Assembly (NCBI RefSeq): GCF_001020205.1
Contig: NZ_CP011663.1
Span: 3,596,001-3,660,000 of the forward strand
Direction of reading: 5' to 3'
DNA: 64,000 nucleotides
Origin: Clostridium sporogenes
GTDB taxonomy: Bacteria > Bacillota > Clostridia > Clostridiales > Clostridiaceae
Shown here: positions 16,958 through 25,512 of the stretch, in pieces
How positions within the stretch are numbered: position 1 is the first letter of the stretch
Layout: every line of letters starts with the position of its first letter
Made by a program: the position numbers and the translations under genes
The notes under the pieces: model-generated
Seen by the model: the letters and a program-made list of their open reading frames with translations, nothing else
The model's database searches: none
Told to the model about the DNA's origin: nothing

Positions 16958-18043
16958 ATGAGTTTCGAATTACCAAAATTTACGCCACCAGATTTTACAC
17001 AAGATTTTCTTGTTAAAGCACCGGATTGTAAAACTGAAGAAGTAGTTATAGAAGGAGTTGCTCCTAGACACTACCACGCTTTATCAATATATCCTGAATA
17101 CTTTAAAATTAAAGGAAAATGGGTAATAGCTAATGAAAGCCGTATGGATACTGTTGCAATTGTTACTCCAGAGGATGATATAGAAGTTGTAGAATTTAGA
17201 AATCTTAAACTTGGAGATAAGGTTGTAGTAGGAAGAACTGAAGATGCTAGCGAAGGTATATACATGTATGCTGGTGGATTCGTAGCTAAAGACGGAAATT
17301 CAGATACTTTTGCATTTAGAAGTGGTAGATCAAGAGAAACAGCTTTCTCTAAAGACTATGATGATTTATATGAAATAATGAAATATGAAAAAGAACATAA
17401 CGGAAAAATCACTTGGGTTCTAGGACCATCAATTGCATTAGATGATGAGTCAAGAGCAGCTTTTGCTTCCCTTGTAGAAAACGGATATGTTAATGCTATT
17501 CTATCAGGAAACACTCTTGCAACCTATGACTTAGAAAAAGGAATGTTCGGAACAGTTTTAGGTCAAGAAACTTTTGAAGCTGAAAAAAATGCTCATTACA
17601 ACTATATGGAAGCTATAAACGAAGCTAGGAGAGCTGGTTCTTTAGAAGAACTTATGGCTTCTGGAAAAGTTAAAGATGGTATATTAAAAGCTTGCGTAGA
17701 AAAAGATGTTCCTGTAGTACTTGCGGGTACTATAAGAGATAGATTCACTCTACCTAATGTTTACGATAATGTCTATGAAGCTCAAGATGCTATGAGAAAA
17801 CATACAAGAAAATCTACAATGCTTATATGTTTATCTACAGTATTACATACCATAGCTTCAGGAAACATGACTCCATCTTACACAGTAAGAGATGGTGTTG
17901 TTAGACCTGTATATATCTATTCTATAGATATACAAGAATTCTCTGTTAATAAACTATCAGATAGAGGTACTCTAGAAGTTAAAACTCTAGTTACAAATGC
18001 TCAAGATTTTATTACAAATATAGCTAAAGCATTAGTTAAATAG
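16958..18043 (+). CDS. Ornithine cyclodeaminase-family protein (TIGR00300, LOR/SDH type), copy 2
   Basis: This 361-residue tandem paralogue of the preceding gene shares its whole architecture; both begin MSF, then LPKFTPPDFTQD. It differs by a short insert (KDGNSDTFAFRSG) near residues 112-124. It also has AGTIRDRFTLPNVYDNV where copy 1 has AGSIRDDGPLPPVYHNV. The Rossmann segment TWVLGPSIALDDESR is retained. An AGGAGGAG ribosome site precedes the ATG, and a strong terminator follows the stop. The pair could act as two isoenzymes, as two subunits, or on different amino acids; sequence alone does not decide. Confidence 0.8.
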   Translation: MSFELPKFTPPDFTQDFLVKAPDCKTEEVVIEGVAPRHYHALSIYPEYFKIKGKWVIANESRMDTVAIVTPEDDIEVVEFRNLKLGDKVVVGRTEDASEGIYMYAGGFVAKDGNSDTFAFRSGRSRETAFSKDYDDLYEIMKYEKEHNGKITWVLGPSIALDDESRAAFASLVENGYVNAILSGNTLATYDLEKGMFGTVLGQETFEAEKNAHYNYMEAINEARRAGSLEELMASGKVKDGILKACVEKDVPVVLAGTIRDRFTLPNVYDNVYEAQDAMRKHTRKSTMLICLSTVLHTIASGNMTPSYTVRDGVVRPVYIYSIDIQEFSVNKLSDRGTLEVKTLVTNAQDFITNIAKALVK

Positions 18044-18053
18044 ATTTTTAGGA

Positions 18054-18082
18054 TGAACACCTATTAATAGGTGTTCATTTTT
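18054..18082 (+). terminator. Intrinsic terminator of the tandem cyclodeaminase-like operon
   Basis: TGAACACCTAT at 18054-18064 pairs with ATAGGTGTTCA at 18067-18077, followed by a T-rich tract. It begins 11 bases after the stop codon. Confidence 0.85.
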
Positions 18083-18236
18083 AAATTTTACTTATACACT
18101 ATATATTAATCTTTCTTATTATTTTATAAAATTTACATTTTTATGTGAAAGTTTTATTTCTAAATAAATTCTTCTAAACTTCATTGGTAATTAGTATATT
18201 TCGCCACAGAATACTCATAAAACTAAACTTATTTCA

Positions 18237-18437
18237 TTATTCAACTTCAATAGCTGCTACAGGACAAGAATCTCTAGCCTCTTCAGCTGAATGTTCTACT
18301 TCTTTAGGAACATTCTCATTCTCTACTATAACATGAGCCTTTCCATCATCCTGCATTTCAAATACTTCACTACATATACTAGGACATAATCCACATCCAA
18401 TGCAAGTATCTTTATCTACATAAGCTTTCATAATCAT
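18237..18437 (-). CDS. [4Fe-4S] ferredoxin
   Basis: This 65- or 66-residue ferredoxin has one [4Fe-4S] site: CIGCGLC plus the more distant SCPVA cysteine. A further cysteine in PSICSEVF may form a disulphide, as in related monocluster ferredoxins. Two starts are possible, ATG at 18437 (MIMKAYVDKD) and ATG at 18431 (MKAYVDKD, the usual family N-terminus). The nearest ribosome site (AGGTAGGTG) is about 28 bases from 18437, with a hairpin in between. It could donate electrons to the divergent dehydratase-activase system or to ETF chemistry, but proximity is the only argument. Confidence 0.9.
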   Translation of the reverse strand: MIMKAYVDKDTCIGCGLCPSICSEVFEMQDDGKAHVIVENENVPKEVEHSAEEARDSCPVAAIEVE

Positions 18438-18460
18438 CGTAGCTTAATAAAAACTACGAT
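18436..18460 (-). promoter_or_regulatory. Hairpin between ribosome site and start codon of the ferredoxin
   Basis: ATCGTAG at 18436-18442 pairs perfectly with CTACGAT at 18454-18460 around an 11-nt loop. On the minus strand it lies exactly between AGGTAGGTGAAAA and the first start codon and includes the AU of AUG. Folding would bring the distant ribosome site next to the start, or hide the start. Confidence 0.45.
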
Positions 18461-18682
18461 TTTTCACCTACCTTTCAAAGTTTATAATTAGTATTATTAA
18501 ATAATCACCTTTTATTATTTATACAATTTCTTTTTAAGTTCTTCTCATTTCATTATTACATTTTTAATAAAGGCTTATATATATTCTCTGCAAATGAAAA
18601 AATATTATTACTTTATATATGAATAGTTAATATATATTTGTCAATAATTTAAAAAGAATTATGAATTAAAGGAGTAAGATTT

Positions 18683-19576
18683 ATGAAAGTAGGAATACCT
18701 AGAGGATTACTTTATTGTAAATATAATATATTTTTTCATAGTTTTTTTGAAGGATTAGGTGCTGAAATTATAACTTCTTCAAACACTAATAAAAATATAT
18801 TAAATAATGGCGTAAAACTTTCTGTGGATGAAGCTTGTCTTCCTATAAAAATTTTTCATGGACATGTATTCTCCATTAAAGATAAATGCGATATTATATT
18901 ACTTCCTAGAATAATGCAAGTAGAAAAAGACAAATATATATGCCCTAAGTTTTGTGGATTACCAGAAATGATTATAAATAACATACCTAATATGCCTAAA
19001 AGCATTACTTATCCTATTTACTATCATTCAAAATATAGTCTTAAAAATTGGGCTTTAAAGGCTGGCCTAAATATAACTAAAAATATTCCTAAAATATTTA
19101 GATCTTATAATATAGCTATAAAAAATCAAGAAAATTATAATACAGGCATAAACAGATTATGTCCAAATTTAAATATAGCACTGCTAGGTCATCCCTATAA
19201 CATTTACGATGATTATGTAAATATGAATATAGTAAATATTCTTAAAAATTCAAATATAGGTATAATAACTGAAGAGTTTGTGAGTGAAGATGATAAAAGC
19301 AGATACGTAAATGAATTATTTAAAAAACCTTTTTGGAGTTTTGCTAAAAATTCTTATGGAGCTGCAGCTTATTTGGGTAGTGAACATAAGGTAAATGGCA
19401 TAATATATATATCCTCTTTCGGTTGTGGAATAGATTCTATAATAATAGATCTTATAAAAAATAAATTAAAAGATTTTCCTATATTAATTTTAAAAGTAGA
19501 TGAACAAACAGGAGAAGCAGGGTTCCATACTAGGATCGAGGCCTTTACAGATATGTTAGAAAGGAAGTGTATTTAA
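18683..19576 (+). CDS. 2-hydroxyacyl-CoA dehydratase-like protein (COG3580 / DUF2229 type)
   Basis: This 297-residue protein resembles the COG3580 branch of the 2-hydroxyacyl-CoA dehydratase superfamily. Features are the start MKVGIPRGLLYCKY, the SVDEACLPIKIFHGH segment near residues 50-64, the cysteines of CPKFCGLPE near 93-101, and the C-terminal VDEQTGEAGFHTRIEAF. True dehydratase subunits hold a [4Fe-4S] cluster and use activator-delivered electrons. The substrate of this branch is not established. It is the first of three overlapping or abutting genes. A GGAGTAAG ribosome site precedes the ATG. Confidence 0.75.
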   Translation: MKVGIPRGLLYCKYNIFFHSFFEGLGAEIITSSNTNKNILNNGVKLSVDEACLPIKIFHGHVFSIKDKCDIILLPRIMQVEKDKYICPKFCGLPEMIINNIPNMPKSITYPIYYHSKYSLKNWALKAGLNITKNIPKIFRSYNIAIKNQENYNTGINRLCPNLNIALLGHPYNIYDDYVNMNIVNILKNSNIGIITEEFVSEDDKSRYVNELFKKPFWSFAKNSYGAAAYLGSEHKVNGIIYISSFGCGIDSIIIDLIKNKLKDFPILILKVDEQTGEAGFHTRIEAFTDMLERKCI

Positions 19577-19578
19577 CC

Positions 19579-20676
19579 TTGAAAGTTACGTTTCCACACC
19601 TAGGTAATAGTTGCTACGCAGCTAAAGCAATTTTTGATACTTTAGGAATTGAATATATAATTCCTAAAGCTAGTAACAAAAAAGCGTTAGAAATAGGTTC
19701 TCTTTATTCTCCAGATGAAATATGTCTTCCCTTTAAAATAATGATTGGAAACTATATTCAAAGTATAGAAGAAGGTGCTGATACTATTGTAATAGCAGGT
19801 AGTTGTGGACCTTGTAGATTTGGAGAATATTGTGAACTTCAAATGAACACATTAAAAAAATTAGGTTATAATTTAGATTTTATAGTTATAGATTCTCCTA
19901 AAGATATAGGTAAAGATGAATTTTTAAAAAGAATAAATAAAATAGCAATTCATAGTAACACAGGTTCTATGAAAAAATTTGCTTCATTAATATATGGTTT
20001 AAAAATAATAAACTTAATGGATTCTTTAGATAAAAAGGCAAAAATGAAAGCTGGCTATGAAATAAATAATGGAAACTCAAAAAAAATTCTTTGGGATTGT
20101 AAAAATGAAATTTTAAATTGTAAAACTGCCAAAGAAATGATTAGTTTAGTGAATCACTATCATAAAAAACTAAAAGAAGTCCCCATCGACAAATCAAAAA
20201 ATCCATTAAAAATAGCTATAATAGGAGAAATTTATACTATAATTGAACCTTTTTCAAATCTTTATATTGAAGATAAATTAATGGATTATGGTATTTGTAC
20301 TTCTAAAGTTTTATATCCTAGTTGGTGGGTGAGAAATACCGCTTTATCCCCTCTTAATTTAGATTGTCTTTCATTAAAAAAAGCTTCCAAGAAATATTTA
20401 TCATTAGGTATAGGTGGTTATGGAAGAGAATGCATTGGTGAAGCTGTTCTTGCTAAAAAAAATGGATTTCATGGAGCTATTCAAATTTTTCCTTTAGGAT
20501 GCATGCCAGAAATTGTTTCTAAATCTATACTCCCTACTATATCTAAAAATGAAAATTTTCCTATTATGTCTCTTGTGGTAGATGAGATGACAGGAGAAGC
20601 AGGCTATTCAACTCGTATAGAAGCTTTTATAGATTTATTAGAAAGGAGACATGATAATGTACTATATGGGAGTTGA
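19579..20676 (+). CDS. 2-hydroxyacyl-CoA dehydratase-like protein (COG3581 type)
   Basis: This protein of about 365 residues is the second dehydratase-like component. It begins MKVTFPHLGNSCYA if the TTG at 19579 is used; a GTG at 19567 also fits the frame, but the AGGAAG ribosome site is too close to it. Conserved elements are SPDEICLPFKIMIGNYIQ near residues 45-62 and the cluster-type cysteines in GSCGPCRFGEYCE near 75-87. The C-terminal VDEMTGEAGYSTRIEAFIDL repeats the ending of the first protein, showing that the two are distant paralogues. Its end overlaps the start of the activase gene. Confidence 0.75.
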   Translation: MKVTFPHLGNSCYAAKAIFDTLGIEYIIPKASNKKALEIGSLYSPDEICLPFKIMIGNYIQSIEEGADTIVIAGSCGPCRFGEYCELQMNTLKKLGYNLDFIVIDSPKDIGKDEFLKRINKIAIHSNTGSMKKFASLIYGLKIINLMDSLDKKAKMKAGYEINNGNSKKILWDCKNEILNCKTAKEMISLVNHYHKKLKEVPIDKSKNPLKIAIIGEIYTIIEPFSNLYIEDKLMDYGICTSKVLYPSWWVRNTALSPLNLDCLSLKKASKKYLSLGIGGYGRECIGEAVLAKKNGFHGAIQIFPLGCMPEIVSKSILPTISKNENFPIMSLVVDEMTGEAGYSTRIEAFIDLLERRHDNVLYGS

Positions 20677-21631
20677 TATAGGTTCTGTAAGTACAGATAT
20701 TGTAATTATTGATGAAAATTCAAATGTTATTGATGCTCTGTACTTAAGAACCAGAGGAAATCCTATAAAAACTATACAAGAAGGCTTTAAAAAATTAAGT
20801 AATAAATATGATAGTAAACAAATAGGTGCTGTAGGTACTACTGGTAGTGGAAGAATTATAGGTTCTTATTTAATAGGTGCTGATGCAGTAAAAAATGAAA
20901 TAACTGCTCATGCTATAGCTTCCTTAAATTTAGATAAAAATGTTAAAACTATAATAGAGATAGGTGGTCAAGATTCTAAAATAATACTTCTAAGAAATGG
21001 AATAGTTACAGACTTTGCTATGAATACTGTATGCGCTGCTGGAACAGGCTCTTTTTTAGACAGACAAGCAGAAAGATTAGGAATACCTATAGAGGATTTA
21101 GGAGATTACTCTTTAAAAGCAACTTCTTCTGTAAGAATTGCTGGAAGATGTGCTGTTTTTGCTGAATCAGATATGATACATAAACAGCAGTTAGGTTGCA
21201 GTCAAGAAAGCATAATAAGAGGCCTTTGTGATGCATTAGTTAGAAACTATTTAAATAATGTTGGAAAAGGTAAGGAAATTCTACCTAAAATATTTTTTCA
21301 AGGCGGTGTAGCTTCTAACAAAGGAATTAAAGATTCTTTTGAAAGAGCTCTAGGATATGAAATAATTGTACCTAAACATCATAAAATAATGGGATCTATA
21401 GGAGTAGCTTTAATAGCCAAAAATAATTTAGAAAAATCAAATTCTACTACAAATTTTAAAGGATTTAACATATATAATAAAAATTTTATCTCTAAAACTT
21501 TTGAATGTAATGGCTGTGCTAATGCTTGTGAAGTAGTAAAAATATTGGACAATAATATTACATTAGGTTCTTTTGGTGATAGGTGTGGTAAATGGAGTAA
21601 TACCTTAGAATATAGAAAAACATCTTCCTAA
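20657..21631 (+). CDS. Acyl-CoA dehydratase activase-like ATPase (COG1924, BadF/HgdC family)
   Basis: This protein of about 324 residues has the ASKHA-fold ATPase seen in 2-hydroxyglutaryl-CoA dehydratase activators, which inject electrons using ATP. Motifs include GVDIGSVSTDIVII at the start, IEIGGQDSKII, and the cluster-binding NTVCAAGTGSFLDRQAERLG and RCAVFAESDMIH. A C-terminal extension beyond the usual activase length carries FECNGCANACEV and GDRCGKW, enough cysteines for another iron-sulphur site. The ATG at 20657 is preferred because AAGGAG is 8 bases upstream; an earlier ATG at 20651 is too close. It overlaps the previous gene by 20 bases. Confidence 0.8.
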   Translation: MYYMGVDIGSVSTDIVIIDENSNVIDALYLRTRGNPIKTIQEGFKKLSNKYDSKQIGAVGTTGSGRIIGSYLIGADAVKNEITAHAIASLNLDKNVKTIIEIGGQDSKIILLRNGIVTDFAMNTVCAAGTGSFLDRQAERLGIPIEDLGDYSLKATSSVRIAGRCAVFAESDMIHKQQLGCSQESIIRGLCDALVRNYLNNVGKGKEILPKIFFQGGVASNKGIKDSFERALGYEIIVPKHHKIMGSIGVALIAKNNLEKSNSTTNFKGFNIYNKNFISKTFECNGCANACEVVKILDNNITLGSFGDRCGKWSNTLEYRKTSS

Positions 21632-21638
21632 AAAATCT

Positions 21639-21689
21639 AATCTAAAACAACAGAGTATTATAAAAATAATAACTCTGTTGTTTTAGATT
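21639..21689 (-). terminator. 18-bp hairpin between convergent genes
   Basis: An 18-base arm at 21639-21656 (core TAAAACAACAGAGT) pairs perfectly with 21672-21689. On the minus strand a T-run follows, so it terminates the sigma-54 activator gene. On the plus strand there is no T-run, though the stem may protect the 3' end of the activase transcript. Confidence 0.75.
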
Positions 21690-21715
21690 GCATCAGACTA
21701 TATATTATATTCTGA

Positions 21716-23341
21716 TTATATATTATATTCTGATATTTTTTTATACAAACTTGCCCTACTTATTCCTAATATCTTAGATGTTTTATTTTTATTTCCATTG
21801 TTTTCTTCTAAACAATTACAAATAACTTCTTTTTCTATTTCCGAAATTATATCCTTTAAATATTTATCTTTTTCAACATGAATTTTTATAGTATGACTTT
21901 TTAATATCTGTTTTGGTAAGTGTTGTGGCTTTATAATAAAGTCTGAATCTAATAAATTCGCAGATCGTTCTATTACATTCTCAAGTTCTCTAATGTTTCC
22001 TGGCCAATTATAATTATATAAATATTCTTTAGCTTCTTTAGATACTCCTTTTATATATATACCTAATTTATTAGATACTTTTTTTATTAAAAAATCTGAT
22101 ATTAATAAAATATCTTCTTTTATTTCTCTTAGTGGTGGAACGTTAATCCTTATAACATTAAGTCTATAATACAGATCCACTCTAAATTTATTTTTTTTAA
22201 CTAACTGTTCAAGATTTTTATTTGTAGCTGCAATTATTCTAACATCAATTTTATTTAATATATTGCCTCCTACTCTTTCTACTTCTCTTTCTTGAATAAC
22301 TCTTAAAAGCTTAACTTGCATACACATTGGCATATCACCAATTTCATCCAAAAATATAGTACCTCCGTTTGCCAGCTCAAACTTTCCTTTTTTCCCACCT
22401 TTTTTAGCACCTGTAAAAGCACCCTCTTCATATCCAAATAATTCAGATTCTAATAGTTCAGCTGGTATAGCTCCACAGTTAATTTTTATAAAAGGACCTA
22501 ATCTTCTATTACTAGCATTATGAATTGAATTGGCATATAATTCTTTACCTGTCCCACTTTCCCCTACTATTAAAACATTTGAATTTGTATTAGCAGATTT
22601 CTTAGCTAAAATTTTAACATTCTTACTTTCTGAAGAATTCCCAATAATATCTTTAAAAAAATATTTAGCTCTTCTATTCTTTTCTGATTTTTTATGATAA
22701 CATTTCTGTGTGTTTTCTAAACTATCTAATTTTCGAGATAAAAAATAAAAATCATTTATATCTTTAAATATTATTTTTCCTATTGCTCCAATAATTCTAC
22801 CTTCTGCTTTTATTGGAATCCTCATAGTAATTACTTCGCTATCATTAATTTTTTGCACTTCTCCAAATTCTGTATTTCCAGTTTTTAAAACTCTATGTAG
22901 CATTGTATCTTTTATAACATCTCTTATATATTTTCCTTCTGGGTTTTTGCAATTAATAAATTTTTTATAGCATTCACTCATCATAACAATTTTTCCATTT
23001 TCATTTATGACCACTATACATTCATTTATAGTGTATAGTACTTTATTAACAACATCTAAAATTGATTTATAATACTTTATATCTTCTTCCATTTCATTAT
23101 ATAACTTATAATCTATAGTAGTTGTACATTCTGATTCACTTACATTTCTCTCCCTTTTTATTTTAATTTTTTTGTTGAGCTTTGGATGATTTTTCTCCTT
23201 TATTAATATATCTATATGCCTATTATTATTTTTATCTTCTAGTAAATCTTTATCAGACAATACTTTATTTTTATTATCAATAGTAATTATATGTTTGTTA
23301 ATGTTTTCACTTATGATTTTAAAGTCTTCTTCTATAGACAT
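21716..23341 (-). CDS. Sigma-54-dependent transcriptional activator with PAS domain
   Basis: This 541-residue bacterial enhancer-binding protein has a variable N-terminus (1-90) and a PAS-like sensor (about 95-200; NECIVVINENGKIVMMSECYKKF). The AAA+ domain (about 235-470) has GESGTGKE (Walker A), ELFGYEEGAFTGAKKG with the GAFTGA loop that contacts sigma-54, and FLDEIGDMP (Walker B). A Fis-type helix-turn-helix ends the protein (NKNKTSKILGISRASLYKKI). It is next to the butyrate operon but separated by a terminator and has its own GGGGGT ribosome site. Targets are unknown; no clear -24/-12 promoter was seen nearby. Confidence 0.92.
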   Translation of the reverse strand: MSIEEDFKIISENINKHIITIDNKNKVLSDKDLLEDKNNNRHIDILIKEKNHPKLNKKIKIKRERNVSESECTTTIDYKLYNEMEEDIKYYKSILDVVNKVLYTINECIVVINENGKIVMMSECYKKFINCKNPEGKYIRDVIKDTMLHRVLKTGNTEFGEVQKINDSEVITMRIPIKAEGRIIGAIGKIIFKDINDFYFLSRKLDSLENTQKCYHKKSEKNRRAKYFFKDIIGNSSESKNVKILAKKSANTNSNVLIVGESGTGKELYANSIHNASNRRLGPFIKINCGAIPAELLESELFGYEEGAFTGAKKGGKKGKFELANGGTIFLDEIGDMPMCMQVKLLRVIQEREVERVGGNILNKIDVRIIAATNKNLEQLVKKNKFRVDLYYRLNVIRINVPPLREIKEDILLISDFLIKKVSNKLGIYIKGVSKEAKEYLYNYNWPGNIRELENVIERSANLLDSDFIIKPQHLPKQILKSHTIKIHVEKDKYLKDIISEIEKEVICNCLEENNGNKNKTSKILGISRASLYKKISEYNI

Positions 23342-23700
23342 AAAATATACCCCCTAATTAATTACCTATAAATTCATTATATACTCCAATACATTTTTTT
23401 ACAAATTTTCATGTATGATACACAAGCATATATTACTAAAAAAATATATTCATAAATCTTCAAATTATATAAATTTTAAATTAAATATAAGAAAAAATCA
23501 ATTAAATTATTTACATATATCGTGGTATCCTTACTATCGTTCCTATAAATGTGATTTATTTAAAAATTATGTACTTTTAAATGAAATACCTATGCTAAAA
23601 ACAAAAAAGGATGTGATATATTATTTATATATGACATCCTTTTTTATATTATTCCAATATGTTTTATAATGAAATCTATAAGTAATTACTACTACTTTAT
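23342..23700. other. 359-base gap between the butyrate operon and the activator gene
   Basis: The region holds the operon terminator at 23603-23645 and, presumably, the promoter of the sigma-54 activator near 23350-23420. An apparent small plus-strand frame crosses the terminator and has no family resemblance, so it is not called. Confidence 0.6.
23603..23645 (-). terminator. Intrinsic terminator of the butyrate operon
   Basis: AAAAAAGGATGT at 23603-23614 pairs perfectly with ACATCCTTTTTT at 23634-23645. On the minus strand the stem ends in a T-run. It lies 56 bases after the etfA stop. Confidence 0.85.
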
Positions 23701-24708
23701 TTAATTATTAACCTGCTTTATTTCATCTATCATAGAAGGTAATACTTTTTTATAATCTCCTACTATAGATAAATCCGCTACTTTCATTATTGGTGCTGAT
23801 TCATCTTTATTTATAGCTACAATATAATCACTGTCTTGCATTCCAGCTAAATGTTGGATAGCTCCTGATATTCCACAAGCTATATATAAATTAGGTCTAA
23901 CAGTTTTACCTGTCTGTCCAACTTGATAAGCTTTATCTATCCAACCGCTATCTACAGCCGCACGAGATCCTGATATAGCTCCTCCAATTAAATCAGCTAA
24001 CTCTCTTAATTCCTTAAAACCTTCTGGGCCTCCAAGTCCTCTTCCACCAGACACAAGTATTTTTGCTTCACTTATATCTTCTATTTTTTTAGCTAATTTA
24101 ATAACTTCTTTTATTTTTACTTTTATATCTGATTCTTTCAAATCAAATTTTATCTTTTCAATATTTCCTTTTCTACTATTATCTTTTTCCAATTTTTCAA
24201 ATACACCAGGTCTTACTGTAGACATTTGAGGTCTATTACTTTCACAAACTATTGTGGCCATTAAATTACCACCAAAAGCAGGTCTTGTCATCAAAAGGTT
24301 TCTTGTATCCTCATCTATATCTAATCCAGTACAATCTGCTGTAAGTCCAGTTCCTAACCTTGATGAAATTCTTGGTGCTAGATCTCTACCTATATAAGTA
24401 GCACCAACTAACAATATTTCAGGTTTTCTTTTTTGTATTAAATCATATATAACCTTTGTATATCCATCTGTTGTATAATTTTTTAATAATGGATCATTTG
24501 CATATAATACTTTATCTGCTCCATATTGTATTAACTGTTGTGCTATATCATCAACATTGTTTCCTAACAAAACAGCTGTTAATTCTACTCCTAATTTTTT
24601 AGATAGCTCTTTACCTTTACCTATTAGCTCTAGAACTACTTTTTGTAACTTTCCCTCTCTCTGTTCTGCAAAAACCCATATACCTTTAAAATCTGATAAA
24701 TTCATCAT
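23701..24708 (-). CDS. etfA: Electron transfer flavoprotein subunit alpha
   Basis: This 335-residue EtfA forms the FAD-carrying half of the electron transfer flavoprotein that works with butyryl-CoA dehydrogenase in the cytosol. In clostridia this ETF-Bcd complex couples NADH-driven crotonyl-CoA reduction to ferredoxin reduction. The C-terminal FAD-binding domain shows VSGGRGLGGPEGFKEL, GAISGSRAAVDSGW, QVGQTGKTVRPNLY and ACGISGAIQHLAGM. Two adjacent ATGs (24708, 24705) follow GGGGGAG. It is the last gene of the operon, 12 bases after etfB. Bifurcation is inferred from the family context. Confidence 0.95.
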   Translation of the reverse strand: MMNLSDFKGIWVFAEQREGKLQKVVLELIGKGKELSKKLGVELTAVLLGNNVDDIAQQLIQYGADKVLYANDPLLKNYTTDGYTKVIYDLIQKRKPEILLVGATYIGRDLAPRISSRLGTGLTADCTGLDIDEDTRNLLMTRPAFGGNLMATIVCESNRPQMSTVRPGVFEKLEKDNSRKGNIEKIKFDLKESDIKVKIKEVIKLAKKIEDISEAKILVSGGRGLGGPEGFKELRELADLIGGAISGSRAAVDSGWIDKAYQVGQTGKTVRPNLYIACGISGAIQHLAGMQDSDYIVAINKDESAPIMKVADLSIVGDYKKVLPSMIDEIKQVNN

Positions 24709-24720
24709 ATCTCCCCCAAC

Positions 24721-25500
24721 CTAAATATAATGTTTTTCTTTTAATTTTGATATTGCATACTGTGCGGCTTCTTTAAAAGGCTTGTTAACTAAAATACCAT
24801 CTCTTTTGGTTTCCTTTGTAACAGATTTCTTAACTTTAGTTGGTGAACCTGAAAGACCTAAAAGTGATTTATCTGCACCTATATCATCTGCATTCCACAC
24901 TTTTATTTCTTTATTACAACATTCAACTATCTTGGCCATATGCATATATCGTGGAGTATTTAAATCTTTTATAGCAGTTAAAAGTACTGGCATTTTTACA
25001 GATACTACTTCATATCCATCTTCCAATGCTTTCTTAATCTCTAATTCCTCATCTTGTAATTTTACCTCTTCTACATAAGTAACTTGAGGTATATTTAAAT
25101 GCTCTGCCATCTCTGGACCCACTTGAGCTGTATCTCCATCTATAGCTTGTCTTCCTGCAAATATTATATCGTAATCTAATTTCTTAACAGCAGTGGCTAA
25201 AGCATATGAAGTTGCTAATGTATCTGCTCCTGCGAAAGCTCTATCAGATATAAGTATTACCTCATCTGCTCCCATAGCTAAAGCTTCTCTTAATGCATCT
25301 TTAGCTTGAGGTGGCCCCATACTTATTACAGTAACTTTACCACCCTTACTTTCTTTTAATACCAATGCTTCTTCCAAAGCATTCTTATCATCAGGATTTA
25401 TAATAGATGGAACTCCTTCTCTTATTAAAGTTCCTTTTACAGGATCTATTTTAACTTCATTTGTATCTGGTACTTGCTTTAAGCAAACAACTATATTCAT
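24721..25500 (-). CDS. etfB: Electron transfer flavoprotein subunit beta
   Basis: This 259-residue EtfB pairs with EtfA. The N-terminus NIVVCLKQVPDTNEVKIDP and the ETF beta signature region (VEEVKLQDEELEIKKALEDGYE, followed by MPVLLTAIKDLNTPRYM) are clear. In bifurcating ETFs a second FAD sits in this subunit; the motif evidence here is compatible but not decisive. The GGGGG ribosome site at 25509-25513 overlaps the stop codon of bcd, so the two genes are translationally adjacent. Confidence 0.95.
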   Translation of the reverse strand: MNIVVCLKQVPDTNEVKIDPVKGTLIREGVPSIINPDDKNALEEALVLKESKGGKVTVISMGPPQAKDALREALAMGADEVILISDRAFAGADTLATSYALATAVKKLDYDIIFAGRQAIDGDTAQVGPEMAEHLNIPQVTYVEEVKLQDEELEIKKALEDGYEVVSVKMPVLLTAIKDLNTPRYMHMAKIVECCNKEIKVWNADDIGADKSLLGLSGSPTKVKKSVTKETKRDGILVNKPFKEAAQYAISKLKEKHYI

Positions 25501-25512
25501 ATAAAATTCCCC

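Noticed and set aside
21716..23341. Sigma-54 (-24/-12) promoter for a target of the activator
   Set aside because: I looked for TGGCAC-N5-TTGC-type sites upstream of neighbouring operons; the only TGGCA candidates lack the GC element at the right spacing.
23415..23669. Plus-strand frame of 84 codons between the activator and etfA
   Set aside because: It runs through the operon terminator, has no convincing ribosome site and shows only AT-driven Ile/Lys/Tyr composition.
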